Notes under the pieces: generated by a model
The model's input: only the letters and a program-made list of their open reading frames with translations
Database searches by the model: none
Told to the model about the DNA's origin: nothing
Made by a program: the position numbers and the translations under genes
NCBI GenBank assembly: GCA_027487435.1
Contig: JAIYDP010000337.1
Coordinates: 22,462-86,461, forward strand
Length of the DNA: 64,000 nucleotides
DNA from: Verrucomicrobiaceae bacterium
GTDB lineage: Bacteria; Verrucomicrobiota; Verrucomicrobiia; Verrucomicrobiales; Akkermansiaceae
Reading direction: 5' to 3'
In this document: positions 34,401 to 50,997 of the stretch, piece by piece
Layout: each line of letters begins with the position of its first letter
How positions within the stretch are numbered: position 1 is the stretch's first letter

Positions 34401-37400
34401 CGTGTATATTCTTGGGTCCATCGACGAAATTCAAGCGCAACTTGACGACTCAATGGTCACGATGTCAACGATCACATCATCTCGCTTTGTGGCTGGTATC
34501 AAAGATGAGGTTGGCAAGATGGAGACCTCATTGATGGTGTTTTCTGAGACTCTGGACGAGTGGATGACTTGCCAACGAAATTGGATGTACCTTGAACCGA
34601 TCTTCACTGCGCCAGATATCCAGCGTCAGCTTCCCGTTGAAGCTCGCAACTTCCTCGACGTTGACAAGGGTTGGAAGAACATCATGAAGAAGGCAAATGA
34701 CAATCCTAACGCCTTGCGCTGCGGTACTCAGCCTGGCCTGCTTGACACGTTCAAGCAGTACAATGAAATCCTCGACAAGATTCAAAAGTCTTTGGAGGAT
34801 TACCTCGAGACGAAGCGTATGGCTTTCCCGCGCTTCTATTTCCTGTCGAACGACGAGCTGCTTGAGATCCTTGCTCAAACGAAGAACGCACAAGCGGTGC
34901 AGCCGCATATGATCAAGTGCTTCGATGCTATCAAGTCGCTCGACTTCGGAAATGATCCGAAGAGCACAGACATCTACGGCATGTCCTCTCTCGAAGCCGA
35001 GTACATCAATCTTGGGAAAAATCTGAAGGCTCGTGGCAACGTGGAAAGCTGGCTCTCTGACGTTGAAAAAGCCATGGCCCGGTCCCTCAAGGGGCTGGCG
35101 AAGGTTGCTGTTGTTGACTACGAGAAGAGGCTTCGGCACGAATGGGTAATGGACCATGCTGCTCAAATTATCATCATGGTTTCTCAAATCTATTGGGCTA
35201 AAGGGGTGACAGACGCTCTTCACCATGAGTCGCCAAAGCAAGCACTTGGAGAATACCTGGACATTGTTGTTGGCCAACTCAGTGCTATGTGCGCACTGGT
35301 GCGCGGTGAACTTACCTCACTCGAGAGGGCAAAGCTCGTTGCGCTGATCACTATCGACGTGCACGCTCGAGACATTGTCGAGATCATGGTCACGGAGAAA
35401 ATTTACAAAGAGAAAGAGTTCGGCTGGCAGATGCGTCTAAGATACTACTGGATTGACGGCCCTGAAGGTGAGGATTGCGAGATTCGGCAAGTGCAAGCGA
35501 AGTTTTGGTATGGATATGAATACCTAGGAGCGTCTTCCCGCCTTGTCATTACACCGCTTACTGACCGCTGCTACATGTGCTGCACTGGCGCTCTGCATCT
35601 TTGCCTTGGCGCTGCACCTGCAGGCCCGGCAGGAACTGGCAAAACTGAGACGACAAAGGATCTTGCCAAGGCGTTGGGGCGACAATGTGTTGTCTTCAAC
35701 TGCGGAGAGACGCTGGACTACAAGTTCATGGGCAAATTCTTCAAAGGACTCGCTCAGTGCGGTGCCTGGGCTTGTTTCGACGAGTTCAACCGCATTAACA
35801 TTGAAGTGCTTTCTGTCGTCGCCCAACAAGTGCTGACCATTCAAAATGCCCTTCGCGCCAAAGTCTCGAAGTTCGACTTCGAGGGCCGCGAGATTCGCTT
35901 GGTTCTGACTTTTGGAGTGTTTATCACCATGAATCCAGGTTACGCAGGGCGCACCGAGCTCCCTGATAACTTGAAAGCGTTGTTCCGACCAATGTCGATG
36001 ATGATTCCTGACTATGCCCTCGTAGCTGAAGTGATGCTCTTCTCCGAAGGCTTCGAAGATGCAAAGAAGCTGAGCCGCAAGATGGTCAAGCTCTACAAGT
36101 TATCATCGGAGCAGCTCTCGCAGCAGGACCACTACGACTTTGGGATGCGCGCAGTCAAGTCTGTCCTTGTTATGGCAGGCACGTTGAAGCGAGCAAACCC
36201 CACTTTGTCAGAGGACATTGTTCTCATTCGGGCCCTCCGAGATTCGAATGTTCCTAAATTCCTGAAGGATGACGTCATCTTGTTTCAGGCTATTGTCTCC
36301 GATCTCTTCCCCGGTGTACACATCCCAGAGCACGATTACGGCGAGATGAAGCTGGCAATTGAGGAGAGCTTCACGAATGCTGGCCTTCTCATCGTGCCTG
36401 ACCAAGTTCTTAAAGTCATCCAACTGTATGAAACATTTTCCATCCGCTTCGGCGTCATGACTGTTGGCCCAACTGGTGGAGGGAAGACTGCGGTCGCTCA
36501 TTCATTGAAGTCAGCCATGACTTTGTTGCGGACCAAGGGATCTACAAACAAAGAGATGCAGACAGTGCATACATACACGCTTAACCCCAAGAGCATCAGC
36601 ATGGGAGAGCTCTACGGTAACTTCAACTTGCTGACTAACGAATGGACGGATGGTCTCGGTGCGTCCATTGTTCGCGAAGCTGTTGCAGACACGACGAATG
36701 ATCGCAAGTGGATTGTGTTTGATGGTCCAGTTGATGCCGTTTGGATTGAGAACATGAATACGGTGCTGGACGACAACAGAACTCTCTGCCTTCCTAATGG
36801 TGAGCGTATCAAGCTCAACGGCGTCACAATGCGCATGCTCTTCGAAGTCGAGGACCTTTCCGTCGCTTCTCCAGCCACCGTCTCCCGCTGCGGCATGGTT
36901 TACGTCTCTCCTGAGGGACTTGGCTGGCGGCCGTACGTGGAGATGTGGATTGCAAAGCATATCCCTGAAGGATTCCCCGAGGACTTCAAAGTGAACTTAT
37001 TGTCCATGTTCGATCAGAACGTAGACGCAGGATTCAAATTCATTAGAAAAGAATGCCGTGAGGACATCCCGACTGTTGACATCAATTTGGTGTCCTCTTT
37101 GTGTAATTTGTTTCAGGCTGTTTGCTCCAAAGGTGGGGGCGTCGACTTTGCAATGCCTCCTGAGCAATTTGAAGAGCTTCTGAAGCGCATCTTTGCTTTT
37201 TGCTATGTCTGGTCAATTGGTGGCGCTGTTGATGCAAACAGCAAGGAGAAATTCTCCGAGTTTGCTCGAGGGCAACTTGAGGCGCTTTGCCGTTTCCCTA
37301 ACAGCGGTCTCGTGTATGATTACTACGTCAACATCGCGGAGCGAGATTTTTCATTATGGGACGCAATTGTGCCTGCATTCAAGTACAACAAGTCCATGCC

Positions 37401-40400
37401 TTTCTTCGAAATGCTGGTGCCCACAGTTGACACTGTTCGCTTCTCCTACATGCTCGCTACTCTCTTGGACGTGGAGCGGCCTTCTCTCTTTGTTGGCCAA
37501 TCAGGTACGGGCAAGTCAGTTATTGTCGAAGACTGCCTTGTTCGCCTCCAGGATCAAAAAGGATGGGTCCCTTTTACGATTAACTTTTCCGCACAGACGT
37601 CGTCATTCCGGACCCAGGAAATGCTTGAACTTCGTCTTGAAAAGAAGAGAAAGGGCGTGTTTGGAGCGCCCTCTGGCAAAAAGCTTGTTTGCTTTGTCGA
37701 TGACGTCAACATGCCCCAACGCGAGGTGTACGGGGCACAGCCTCCCGTCGAGCTCCTTCGCCAGGTGATTGATCGCAGCGAGTTCTTCAGAGAGACGGGG
37801 GGGGTGTACGACCGAAAGAAGCTGTTTTGGAAAGAAATAGTAGACCTGACACTCGTGTCTGCTTGCGGTCCCCCAGGAGGCGGGCGCAACCCCGTGACTG
37901 CACGGTTCTTCCGCCACTTCCACATGTTCAACATTGCCCCGCCCTCCGATTCCGTACTCAAAGTCATTTTCTCGTCTATTCTTGCTGGATTCCTCACTGA
38001 TTTTCCTGCGGAGACTCGCAGCCTTGTCAAGAGTACAGTCGAAGCAAGCTGCGAGGTGTACTTCCGTATCTCCGCAGAGCTGCTCCCTACCCCAGCAAAA
38101 TCTCATTACACGTTCAACCTTCGCGACCTTTCCAAGGTGTTTCAAGGCATTTTGTCCATCAAGCCGGCGAACATGCCGGATTCCCGCACATTTGTGCGAC
38201 TTTGGATTCATGAATGCTGTCGTGTGTTCCAAGACCGCCTGATTTCCATGGAAGATAAGACCTGGTTCTCCCAGACGTTGCACTCTCTGCTTAAGTCCAA
38301 GTTCAGTCTTGAATGGGACTACAATGAGACGTTTGTGAAGAATCGCATTCTCTTTGGAGACTACCTGAAGATGGGCGTAACTGGAGATGATCGACTGTAC
38401 GAGCAGATCGCTGAGCCGCAGAAGCTCTCGCGTCTTTTTGAGAACTACTTGGAGGAGTACAACTTGTCGAGGCCCAAGACGATGAACTTGGTATTTTTCA
38501 TGGACTGCATCGAGCACGTCTCTCGCATTGCTCGCGTCATTCGGACGCCCAGAGGCAATTGTATGTCTGTGGGAGTTGGTGGCTCTGGAAAGCAGTCACT
38601 TACTCGTCTGGCTGCATTCATGGCAGACTACAAGTGTGTTCAGATTGAACTTACTCGCGGATATGGGAGCAATGAGTTCCGCGAGGACATCAAGAAATTG
38701 TTCATGATCGCTGGAGTTGAGCGTGCACCCGTAGTGTTCTTGTTTACGGACACCCAGATCGTCAAGGAGTCGTTCCTTGAGGACATTAACAGCATCCTCA
38801 ACGCTGGAGATGTCCCGAATTTGTTCCCTCAAGACGAAAAGGAGCGCATCATCGGCGATGTCCGTGGATACTGCCAGAAGATGAATCTTCCCATGACTCG
38901 CGACGCTGTTTACACGACCTTCATCAAGGGCGTGCGGGACAACCTGCACATTGTGCTCTGTATGTCTCCCGTCGGTGATGCCTTCCGCAACCGCTGCCGC
39001 ATGTTTCCCTCGCTGATCAACTGTTGCACGATTGATTGGTACACTGAGTGGCCAAGAGACGCCCTTCTCTCGGTGTCAGAGCGGTTCTTGGAGAGTCTTG
39101 AAATGGGAAAGCAAGACATTGTCAAGCCATCGCTGTCGGAGATGTGCGTTCGCATCCATCAGTCTGTTGAAGCTACATCGGAGAGGTTTTTCGCTGAACT
39201 ACGGCGGCGCTTTTACACAACACCAAAGTCCTATCTTGACTTGATCGATCTTTACCGTGGTGTGTTGGGAGAGAAGAGGAGAGAGCTAGAGCTTCAGCGC
39301 GAGCGCTTTGTCAATGGGTTGAACAAGTTGCACGAGACGAACGTCGTCGTTGAGCAAATGAAAAAGGAATTGAGCGACCTCCAGCCGATCCTCATAGAGA
39401 AGACAGCCTTCACAGAGAAGCTGCTGATTCAAGTAGCAAAGGACCAGGCAGATGCTGAAAAGGTCCGCGAGGTTGTTTCCGCCGAGACTGCCGCAGTTCA
39501 AGTGCAGACAGCTGAAGTACTTGAGATTCAAACGGACGCTCAGCGCGACCTTGATGAGGCGCTCCCAGCGCTTGACGCAGCAGTTACTGCTCTGAATTCT
39601 CTCACAAAAGGTGATATCACTGAAGTCAAGTCGTTTGCAAAGCCGCCAGCTCTCGTACAGACTGTGATGGAAGCAGTTTGTATTTTGTTGAGTGAGAAGC
39701 CAGACTGGGATACTGCGAAGAAAGTGCTTGGTGACCCCAACTTCATGAAGAAGCTTATGGAGTATGACAAAGACAATATACCCGAGAAGATCCTGAAGCA
39801 GATGAAGAAGTACATTGAGAACCCAGATTTCACAGCGGACTCTGTGGGAAAGGTCTCTCGAGCAGCGAAGGGCATGTGCATGTGGGCCAGAGCCATGGAC
39901 GTGTACTCCAAAGTTGCAAAGGAAGTAGAACCGAAGCGCCAACGCCTTGCCGCTGCAAACCAGCAGCTTCAAGATGCGCAATCGAAACTTAAAGAGAAGC
40001 AGGATGCTCTGAACGAGGTCGAGTCTCGCGTCGCTGAACTGCAGCGCCAGCTTCGACAAGCAGAGACGGATAAGAAGTCCCTCGCGGATCAGGCAGAGCT
40101 GTGCGAGAAGCGCCTGGTTCGTGCCGGAAAATTGACTTCAGCGCTTGGGGACGAAGCGATTCGTTGGGGTGAAACTGCAGAAGTAATTTCCAAAAACCTT
40201 GAGCGCTTGGTCGGGGACGTGTTTTTAGCGTCAGCTTGCGTCTCTTACTACGGCGCCTTCACGGGGCAGTACCGTGATGGGATGGTTGCCAGCTGGATTG
40301 AGCAATGCCAGGAGCTGGAGATTCCTGTCTCTCCAGATTTCAATCTTCGCGGGACTCTGTCCGATGCTGTTGTTGTAAGGGAGTGGATCATCGCAGGGCT

Positions 40401-43400
40401 GCCTACAGATTCTGTATCCATTGACAACGGCGTGCTGGTTGCGCGAGGAAAGCGATGGCCACTTATGATTGATCCCCAAGGGCAGGCCAACCGATGGATC
40501 AAGAACTTGCAAGAGAAGAACGGCCTTCGCATTGCCAAGTTAGGCGACGCCAATTACATGCGCACGCTGGAGAATGCAGTTCGACTCGGAAACGCTGTGC
40601 TCTTGGAAGATATTGGCGAGGTTTTGGATCCAGCCCTTGAACCTCTGCTTCAGAAGCAGCTCTTCAAGCAAGGCGGGCGCGTTCTCCTTCGTCTTGGAGA
40701 CACAGATGTAGACTACGATCAAAACTTCCGGTTCTACATGACCACGAAGCTGCCAAATCCCCATTACATGCCCGAAGTGTGCATCAAGACCACGATCATC
40801 AATTTCACGGTCACAAGCAAAGGCCTTGAGGACCAACTGCTTGGCGACGTCGTGCGGAAGGAGCGACCGGAGCTTGAGGAGCAGAAGGATCGATTGGTGG
40901 TGTCGATGGCGAACGACAAGAAGCAACTGAAAGAACTTGAGGACAAGGTTTTGAAGATGCTCGCAACGTCGGAAGGCAACATTCTTGACAATGAGCAGCT
41001 TGTAAACACGCTTCAACAGTCCAAGTTGACATCCGGGATGATTTCAGAACGTGTGAAGGAGGCAGAGGAAACAGAAAAGCAAATCAACGTGGCGCGCGAA
41101 GGCTACCGCGTTGTGGCCACGCGAGGGTCTATCATTTACTTTGTCGTTGCGGACCTCGCCCTGATTGACCCCATGTACCAGTACTCCCTCTCCTACTTCC
41201 AGTCTCTGTTCAACTACTGCATAGACGTCTCACAGAAGTCCTCTGTCCTTGAAGAGCGACTGAAGATCCTGATGTCCTTTATCACCGAGTTCATGTACAC
41301 GAACGTTTGTCGTGGCCTGTTTGAAGAGCACAAGCTCATTTTCTCCTTCCTCATCGTCACCTCCATCCTCCGAGATGCAAACGACATTTCTCCTGCAGAA
41401 TGGAACTTTTTCCTCAGGGGAGGCCGAGGAGATCCCAACCGCGCCAAGAACCCTGACCCAAACGTTTTTTCGACTGCAGTCTGGGAGATGTGCATTGCAC
41501 TGCAGTATAGCGGCATTCCTGCATTCGAAGGCCTGTGTGGAGACATTGCAGCAGACATTGCTGCATGGACGAAGTGGATCAAAGCCGAGAAGCCGCACAC
41601 GGAGCCTCTACCTGAGCCTTGGAACTTGACTCTGAACCCATTCCAGCGTTTGCTTGCGATCAAGGTGCTCAGGGAGGAGAAAGTCATGTTTGCAATCGCT
41701 GACTACATCCGCGCCAAGTTTGGACAGCAGTACACGGAGTCTCCTCCCTTCAAGCTTGCGGATGTTTTCAAAGACACTTCAAGTACAACACCCATCATCT
41801 TTGTCCTTTCGACGGGGGCAGACCCGACAAGTATTTTGCTTCGATTTTCTGAAGAGCGCAAATACTCTGATCGCCTGCACACAATTTCCCTAGGTCAAGG
41901 ACAAGGGCCCATTGCGGAGAAGTTGATCAACATGGCCATGAAGAAGGGCGACTGGGTCTGCCTCATGAACTGCCATCTTGTTGCCGCCGCTTCTTTATGC
42001 TTCTAACTTCACTAGGCAACGTCGTGGATGCCAACTCTCGAGAAGATGATCGCCGGCTTCAGCGCCGCAACAGCTGACATCAGCGAGGACTTCCGCTTAT
42101 GGTTGACGTCCATGCCGTCGCCAAGTTTTCCCGTCGCAGTCCTTCAGAACGGGATCAAGCTGACCAACGAACCCCCAAAGGGCATCCGAGCCAATTTGCT
42201 TCGCAGCATAGCGGACTTGGGGTCTGACGACTACGAGGGCAGTACCAAGCCAAGGGTTTGGAAGAAGCTTATCTTCGGCCTTGGGTTCTTTCACGCCGTT
42301 GTGCAGGAGCGCCGCAAGTTTGGACCCCTCGGGTGGAACATTCGCGTGCGTCGCGTGTGGTTAAGATGACTGACGTTGGCAGTACGAGTTCAACAATTCG
42401 GATCTTGAGTCTGCCAAAATGATGCTCCAGATGTTCATCAACGAGCACGACGACATGCCTTGGGACGCGTTGTTGTACACGACCGGCCAAATCAACTACG
42501 GCGGCCGTGTCACCGATGACCTTGACCGCCGCTGTTTGATGTCTATTTTGGAGCGCTACTACACGCGCCGTGTTGTCAACGACGACAACTACAAGTTCTC
42601 TCCAAGCGGAACGTACTTCGCGCCTGGGTTGGGGACGCACGAGGAGTGCCTGTCATATATCCGTCAATTGCCGTTTTCGGAGGAGCCCGAAGTGTTTGGG
42701 ATGAACGAAAATGCAAACATCAAATTCCAACTGCAGGAGACAGGCCGAATCCTTGAGACTGTCTTGTCAATTCAGCCTCGGTTGTCAAGCGGCGGCTCTG
42801 GCAAGAGCAGCGAAGAGATTGTCGACGAGCTTGCAAATGAAATTGCAGAGGCGCTGCCGCAGGTCCTTCGCCGCGAGGAGGCGGGGCCGACGACATTGCA
42901 GTTGGGTCCGACCGGCATGATGAATTCGCTTGCGACTGTTTTGCTGCATGAGATGGAGCGGTTCAACAAGTTGCTCAACGTCATGCGCAAGACTCTGATC
43001 GAGTTGAAGAAGGCAATCAAAGGGCTTGTTGTCATGTCGTCGGAGTTGGAGCGCATGTTCGGCAGTTTCATCAACAACCAAGTCCCAGAGCTGTGGGCGA
43101 AAGCAGCTTATCCGTCCCTCAAGCCGCTTGCATCTTGGGTGAAGGACCTCCACCGCCGGGTGCAGTTCATGCGCGCTTGGCTGACCGCGGGGACACCAAA
43201 ATGCTTTTGGCTTCCAGGATTCTTCTTCCCGCAGGGTGTGGATCCACGTTGTTGCCGTTGACTACTGCAGGGTTCATGACTGGTGCTCTTCAAAACCACG
43301 CGAGGCGATATCAGATTCCCATCGACACGCTGAATTTCGGATTCAGGGTCAAGCAATTCGAGGGTCCCGATGCCGTGTACGCCACCGTTCCTTCGCCGTC

Positions 43401-43774
43401 TCATTCCCGTAGTTCTGAGGCGCCCGATGACGGCATCTTCATCGACGGCCTTTATATCGAAGCTGGAAGGTGGGACCGTGGAATGCGAAAGCTTGCGGTC
43501 GCGATGCCCGGTGAGATGTTTTCGGTTTGAGTATTGTGCTTTGTCCCTCACAGTTTAGCCGTTGCCTGTTATTCATTTCGTGCCCATTGAGAACTACAAT
43601 CCGCCCACAGATGAGTATCAATGTCCACTGTACAAGACGACGACAAGGGCTGGTGTGTTGTCCACAACTGGGCAATCAACGAACTACGTTCTGAACGTCA
43701 GCTTGGCATGTACGGAGTACCCTGACTACTGGGTCCTGCAAGGGACTGCTCTTGTTTGCATGCTCAACTACTAA
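31402..43774 (+). CDS. Axonemal dynein heavy chain, monomeric inner-arm type (DNAH3/7/12-like), complete
   Basis: A complete motor of 4,076 residues from five exons: 31402-41979, 42016-42345, 42383-43235, 43271-43524 and 43559-43774. The first exon alone is 10.6 kb; introns are 34-37 nt. After the tail and linker, AAA1 carries a canonical P-loop [17 protein letters not shown] at residue 1408 and [11 protein letters not shown]2 has [11 protein letters not shown]3 [11 protein letters not shown]4 [14 protein letters not shown]. The stalk and microtubule-binding domain lie at about residues 2610-2940, followed by AAA5/6 and the C-terminal region ([46 protein letters not shown]). The length and C-terminus fit single-headed inner-arm dyneins of the DNAH3/DNAH7/DNAH12 group; the exact orthologue is not decided. 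Confidence 0.95.
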
Positions 43775-43849
43775 TTGTGTAACATGTTTCATTAAACGAA
43801 CTTCCCATTCCCTCCTTGCAGGACATCTTCTTGTGGAAGCTCGCTTTTA

Positions 43850-47171
<3,322 letters not shown>

Positions 47172-47412
47172 CGGGAGGGATTTCTGGATTTTCACTCTGG
47201 AAAGGAATGACATCGAACACAAACATATCCTTCTAGTAGCCCCTGCAATGTCACAGCGGGAAAGAAATCTGCAGTACATGTAGTCGCAGTGAGTCGTACT
47301 GCGGGCAGCGTCGCAATTGTTCTCGTAGCCAAACGATGGCTGGAACAACTAAAACGTCAACGAAGTGCTCAACACAACTCTACGGTCTGAGAAGTTAGAA
47401 AATTCCAAAAGC

Positions 47413-47782
47413 TCAACGAACGCCAAAGAGGTCATGACCGGAGCCTTGACCGTCGTAGTTGACCGCCCCGCCGTAGGCCAGGCCAAGTTCCACAAACTGT
47501 GAGATCGTGTTAAACATGAAGACTTCCTAATTTGGAGGAGGATCCAAAGGCCATCCGTTGCAGCAGAGGCCTCAAGCCCGAGGTATTTTTGGATGAGGAT
47601 AGAGGAGAGGGGTTTTTGTAAAGAGAGCCAGATTTAGGTGCTGCACGTGCTTGTTGGTGCAGCGAAATATCAATGGATGTCGCGGGCTTCTCCGATTGAT
47701 GACAAAATCTGACAGAGCAACATGTGCCTCTACAGCTGATTTCAGTCATGTTATTTGAGTGTATGACCGTTTTCCAAAGCAT
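47413..47782 (-). CDS. Small protein, unrecognised
   Basis: Two coding blocks: MLWKTVIHSNNMTEISC onward with a Ser/Lys/Pro-rich middle (SLYKNPSPLSSSKNTSG), and a distinctive end FVELGLAYGGAVNYDGQGSG followed by HDLFGVR. They join in phase only if a 19-nt segment (47497-47515), which starts GT, contains TTAAC and ends CAG, is removed; this gives 116 residues. No family is recognised. The ATG is 75 bp from the divergent BRE1 start. Coding of the second block looks convincing, and the overall model is tentative. Confidence 0.45.
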
Positions 47783-47857
47783 TCATGACCACGAATCGCT
47801 GAAGCAGATATCAAACTCAATTTTTTTAAAATTGGTAATTAACCGAGTTCTCTGTCC

Positions 47858-50573
47858 ATGGATGACAGGGTTAAGAGGAGGCGTGTAGAAGCTGGATCGG
47901 ATGCTGCTGATGTGGCTGCAGCGTCTGCCCTGTTTGCTGAGTTTTTCAAAGCCATGGTGCATGTTGATACTGCATTTTCTCATTCATCAGAGTGGGAACC
48001 CTGAAGTCAGCGCTCTAAAACATCAAAACTTGCAGCTCTTTGCTGCCTATCAGTCCGCGAGAGAGAAGACCCAAGAAATGGAGACAACTATAGCCTTGCT
48101 CTCTGAGAGAGCTCAAAGGCTAGAGCACCAAGTTGCTGCAGTATAAGTCCTATGAGCCTCTGTTCTTTACGGCGCAGGTCATTGACTCCACCAATGCTGC
48201 GAGAGAAGAACTTGCCGCTTATGCCGGTGAATCATCCCCTGACAGAGAGGGTTCAAAATTGGTTTCCCCACAGCTAATGAGAAAGATGTTCCACTCACAC
48301 TGGCCGATTCGAACCTCCTGGACACGTTGTTTAGTCGCCAACATGCGGAGTTTGAACGTGAATCCTCCAAACTCACGACTGCTCTGCGAGATGCTCTTGT
48401 CCATGTCACGTCGGCAATGGCGTCCCACAGGCGAAGGTTTGTAGCGGCTCATGAAGGCACTCGGACAACCCAATTCTTCCTTATTCCGTAGCTTCTGCGC
48501 AAGCGAATCTAGAAAGAATTGTGGCCAAGTTTAGATCATTTGAGGCGCAAGCACAAGAAGCAGCGCGAGCGTTGGTGGAGCTTCGAGCGGAGAATGGGGG
48601 GCTGCGAAGCAAAGTCGTCGGCGACGTTGAGGAGTGGAGGCGAAAGTTCTATCGGCTAGAATCTCTTGTCAAAGTACGAATCCTGTTCCATCCCTTGCTC
48701 AGGCCTGCAAGATTAAAGAGACCCCAGTTACGCCCGTTACAACCCCGACGGCGCAAGCGGTAGCGGTGTCGTCGTCGGACGTGTCGTCGGCAATCGACGC
48801 GGCGTTGAAGGTCGAGCGGGAGCGTGCGGGGGGCGAGCAGTCGTCGCTGAAGGAGGAGGTAGCGCGGTTGGAGAAAGAGCTGCAAGCGTCGTGGAATGCA
48901 CGAGGTGCTGCTTTTTGTTTTCATTCTTTGACGTGCCAAGGCGAAATGGACGCCTTGGTTGAGACGCTGAAGAGGCAGAACGTGGAGGTTGAGCGTCGTC
49001 AGAATGAGCGCCTCGTGGAGCTTGAGGTCAATCTCTCCTCCCTGCATTGAAATGCATATCATCACACCCCATTGAAGGGTCTGACACGGCGAAGAAACTG
49101 TACGAAAGTCGGATGAGTGGGTTCGAAAACGAGATTGCAAGTCTTCGACTGGCGCGCAATGAAGTTGCCGTTGGCTCTGTGCAACCTCACCTGCGCAGGC
49201 GACAAACAGTGAGCGAGCCGCGGCGCTGCTTGCAAGTTTTGAAGACGAGAAAAGGAGTGAGCCGATGCTTATTTGATTGATGACCACTGGAAGAGTTGCT
49301 GGAAGAGTTGAGCTCCACGTCAAACGTTGACAAGGTGTTGGAAACGAGGGGCCAAGAGGTGATGGCTCTGAAGGAGGAGGTGTGTGCTCGCGTTCGGCTT
49401 TGATTTGGCGGCAGATTCAAAGCCTCGAGGAGTCCCTCGCAGCGATCGAAGGTGAGCGGAAGGAGTTGAGAGAAAAGGAGCTTCGACTTGTGGACGAGCG
49501 TGAGAAGAAGGCAAACGAAGCGGCAGCGATCGCAGCGAAGTTGGAGGATGTTCGGGCAGCGATTGCACAGCGCGCAGATCACTCGCGCCTTGAGGCCATC
49601 ATTGCCGCCGCGCCAGCGGTGATTCCTTCGTCGGAGGTGCGCCCATGGCAGTCGGTTTGATGATTTGTCAGGCTGCGCTGCCGGCTGATGTGGCGGAGCT
49701 GCAGCGCCTCGTTCGCACGTTGCAGCAGGAACGGAAGGTCTGCATCTGTGGGGCCTCGCTGACGGCTTGAGGATTTGATTCGCAAATTTCAGAAAGTGGA
49801 CCGATGCTACAATGAGGCCGGGAAGAACTACCGAGTGAAAAAAAGCGAAAATGAAAAGCTGCAGAAAGAAATCGAATGCGTTGCGGTCGCCAACGACGCT
49901 CTCCAAACGGCCAATGTGAGCTTGCTGGGGCAGCTCAAGTCGAAAGAGGACGCGGTGCTTTCTCTCAAAGCGGAGGTACTATCGGGCAATCGCGCTCTTT
50001 TGGCTTTTCCGCCTTTCGGGTTTGATGCCCCAGTCGCTGCGGATGCGGACGAAATGTCAAGGGCTCGAGGCTCAAGTGTCGGTGCTGCAGCGCTCTGCCG
50101 CTGAACTTGTTGGCGTCTTGGATGCGCATCGTGCCGCCATTGAAGAATTCCAAAAGGCCCGCGCATCTTGCGAAGAGTCGCGAGTACAAATTTGATGTCT
50201 TGGTCTCATCCGCCAGAACGCGGCGAGAGAGGAAACTGTCGCCGTGTCCCAAACGATGGAATACCTCCAGCTTCGCAATGGGGACCTCGAACGCGAGCTG
50301 TACGCGACGCGCCAGAAGGTGGGGGAACTTCAGACGGCGGGTCAAGGCGGCCACGCGAGAAACGGCAGCGATTCGGACGCTTGGATTCAATCTTTAAAAA
50401 TGAAGCTCAAGTGCGCCGTCTGTGCAGAGGGCAACAAGTCTGTCTGCATAACGAAATGTGGGCATTTATTTTGTCGAAGTTGCGTCCAGAGAAATCTTGC
50501 GGCTAGAAATCGGAAGTGCCCGACTTGTCACAAGCCTTTCGGGGAGAATGATGTGATGGAAGTGTTCTTTTAG
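47858..50573 (+). CDS. BRE1: BRE1-type E3 ubiquitin ligase (histone H2B monoubiquitination)
   Basis: The protein opens MDDRVKRRRVEAGSDAADV (basic nuclear-localisation-like start). Long coiled coils follow through many exons, for example NLQLFAAYQSAREKTQEM, LEKELQAS and IECVAVANDALQTANVSLL. It ends in a C3HC4 RING finger: CAVCAEGNKSVCITKCGHLF, CRSC and CPTCHKPFGENDVMEVFF. A coiled-coil protein with the RING at the extreme C-terminus and the end K-P-F-G-x-x-D-V is the BRE1/RNF20/RNF40 layout; with RAD6 this ligase monoubiquitinates H2B. Short introns are frequent, for example near 47948-47980 and 49737-49780. It converges on mL41, 43 bp away. Confidence 0.9.
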
Positions 50574-50616
50574 AGTGAGTAAAACACGTGCCAACGAGTC
50601 TGAGAGGGAAACTGAT

Positions 50617-50928
50617 TTACTTTTTCGCCATTCTGTAAGAGACAAATGGTTTCAGCTGTGTGTGTAAGGGATGTGTAGGGTGGAATACCTCAAATCCAGT
50701 AAGGTCAGGGATGTTAAGCGATGGGGCTTTTGACGTTTCTGCAACGTATCCTCCTTCGAAATTACCGAATGCCATGCACACTTCACCTTTCCTCGTGTGA
50801 AACCCGGTTGGAGGACAGCGCTTGCCCTTGTAGTAGTTCACAGGACCATGTTTGGAATTGAGAGGAATGCCGAACCGATGCCCAAACTTCCCACGAAGAA
50901 AACTTCGACAGAGGCCCAACCCCAACAT
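50617..50928 (-). CDS. MRPL41: Mitochondrial large-subunit ribosomal protein mL41
   Basis: An intronless gene for 103 residues. Markers are RFGIPLNSKHGPVNYYKGKR, PTGFHTRKGE and the C-terminal IPDLTGFEVFHP followed by LKPFVSYRMAKK. These correspond to the fungal/animal mL41 pattern of Y-Y-K-G, T-G-x-H-T-x-x-G and V-P-D-L-x-G-F-x-L-K-P-Y-V-S-Y. The N-terminus is basic, as expected for mitochondrial import. The start is taken at ATG 50928; the frame is open further upstream but only from a TTG. It diverges from the MORN gene, with 69 bp between the starts. Confidence 0.85.
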   Translation of the reverse strand: MLGLGLCRSFLRGKFGHRFGIPLNSKHGPVNYYKGKRCPPTGFHTRKGEVCMAFGNFEGGYVAETSKAPSLNIPDLTGFEVFHPTHPLHTQLKPFVSYRMAKK

Positions 50929-50997
50929 TCGACCCAAAGTCTAAATAATTTTTAGTCTTTAACCGACACTTGGATTTGATTCGATGTTTGCCTTGAA

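Noticed and set aside
34528..35277. 249-codon minus-strand frame inside the inner-arm dynein exon, and the similar 257- and 304-codon frames at 39286-40059 and 37603-38517
   Set aside because: All are antisense to conserved dynein coding sequence; shadows in GC-balanced DNA.
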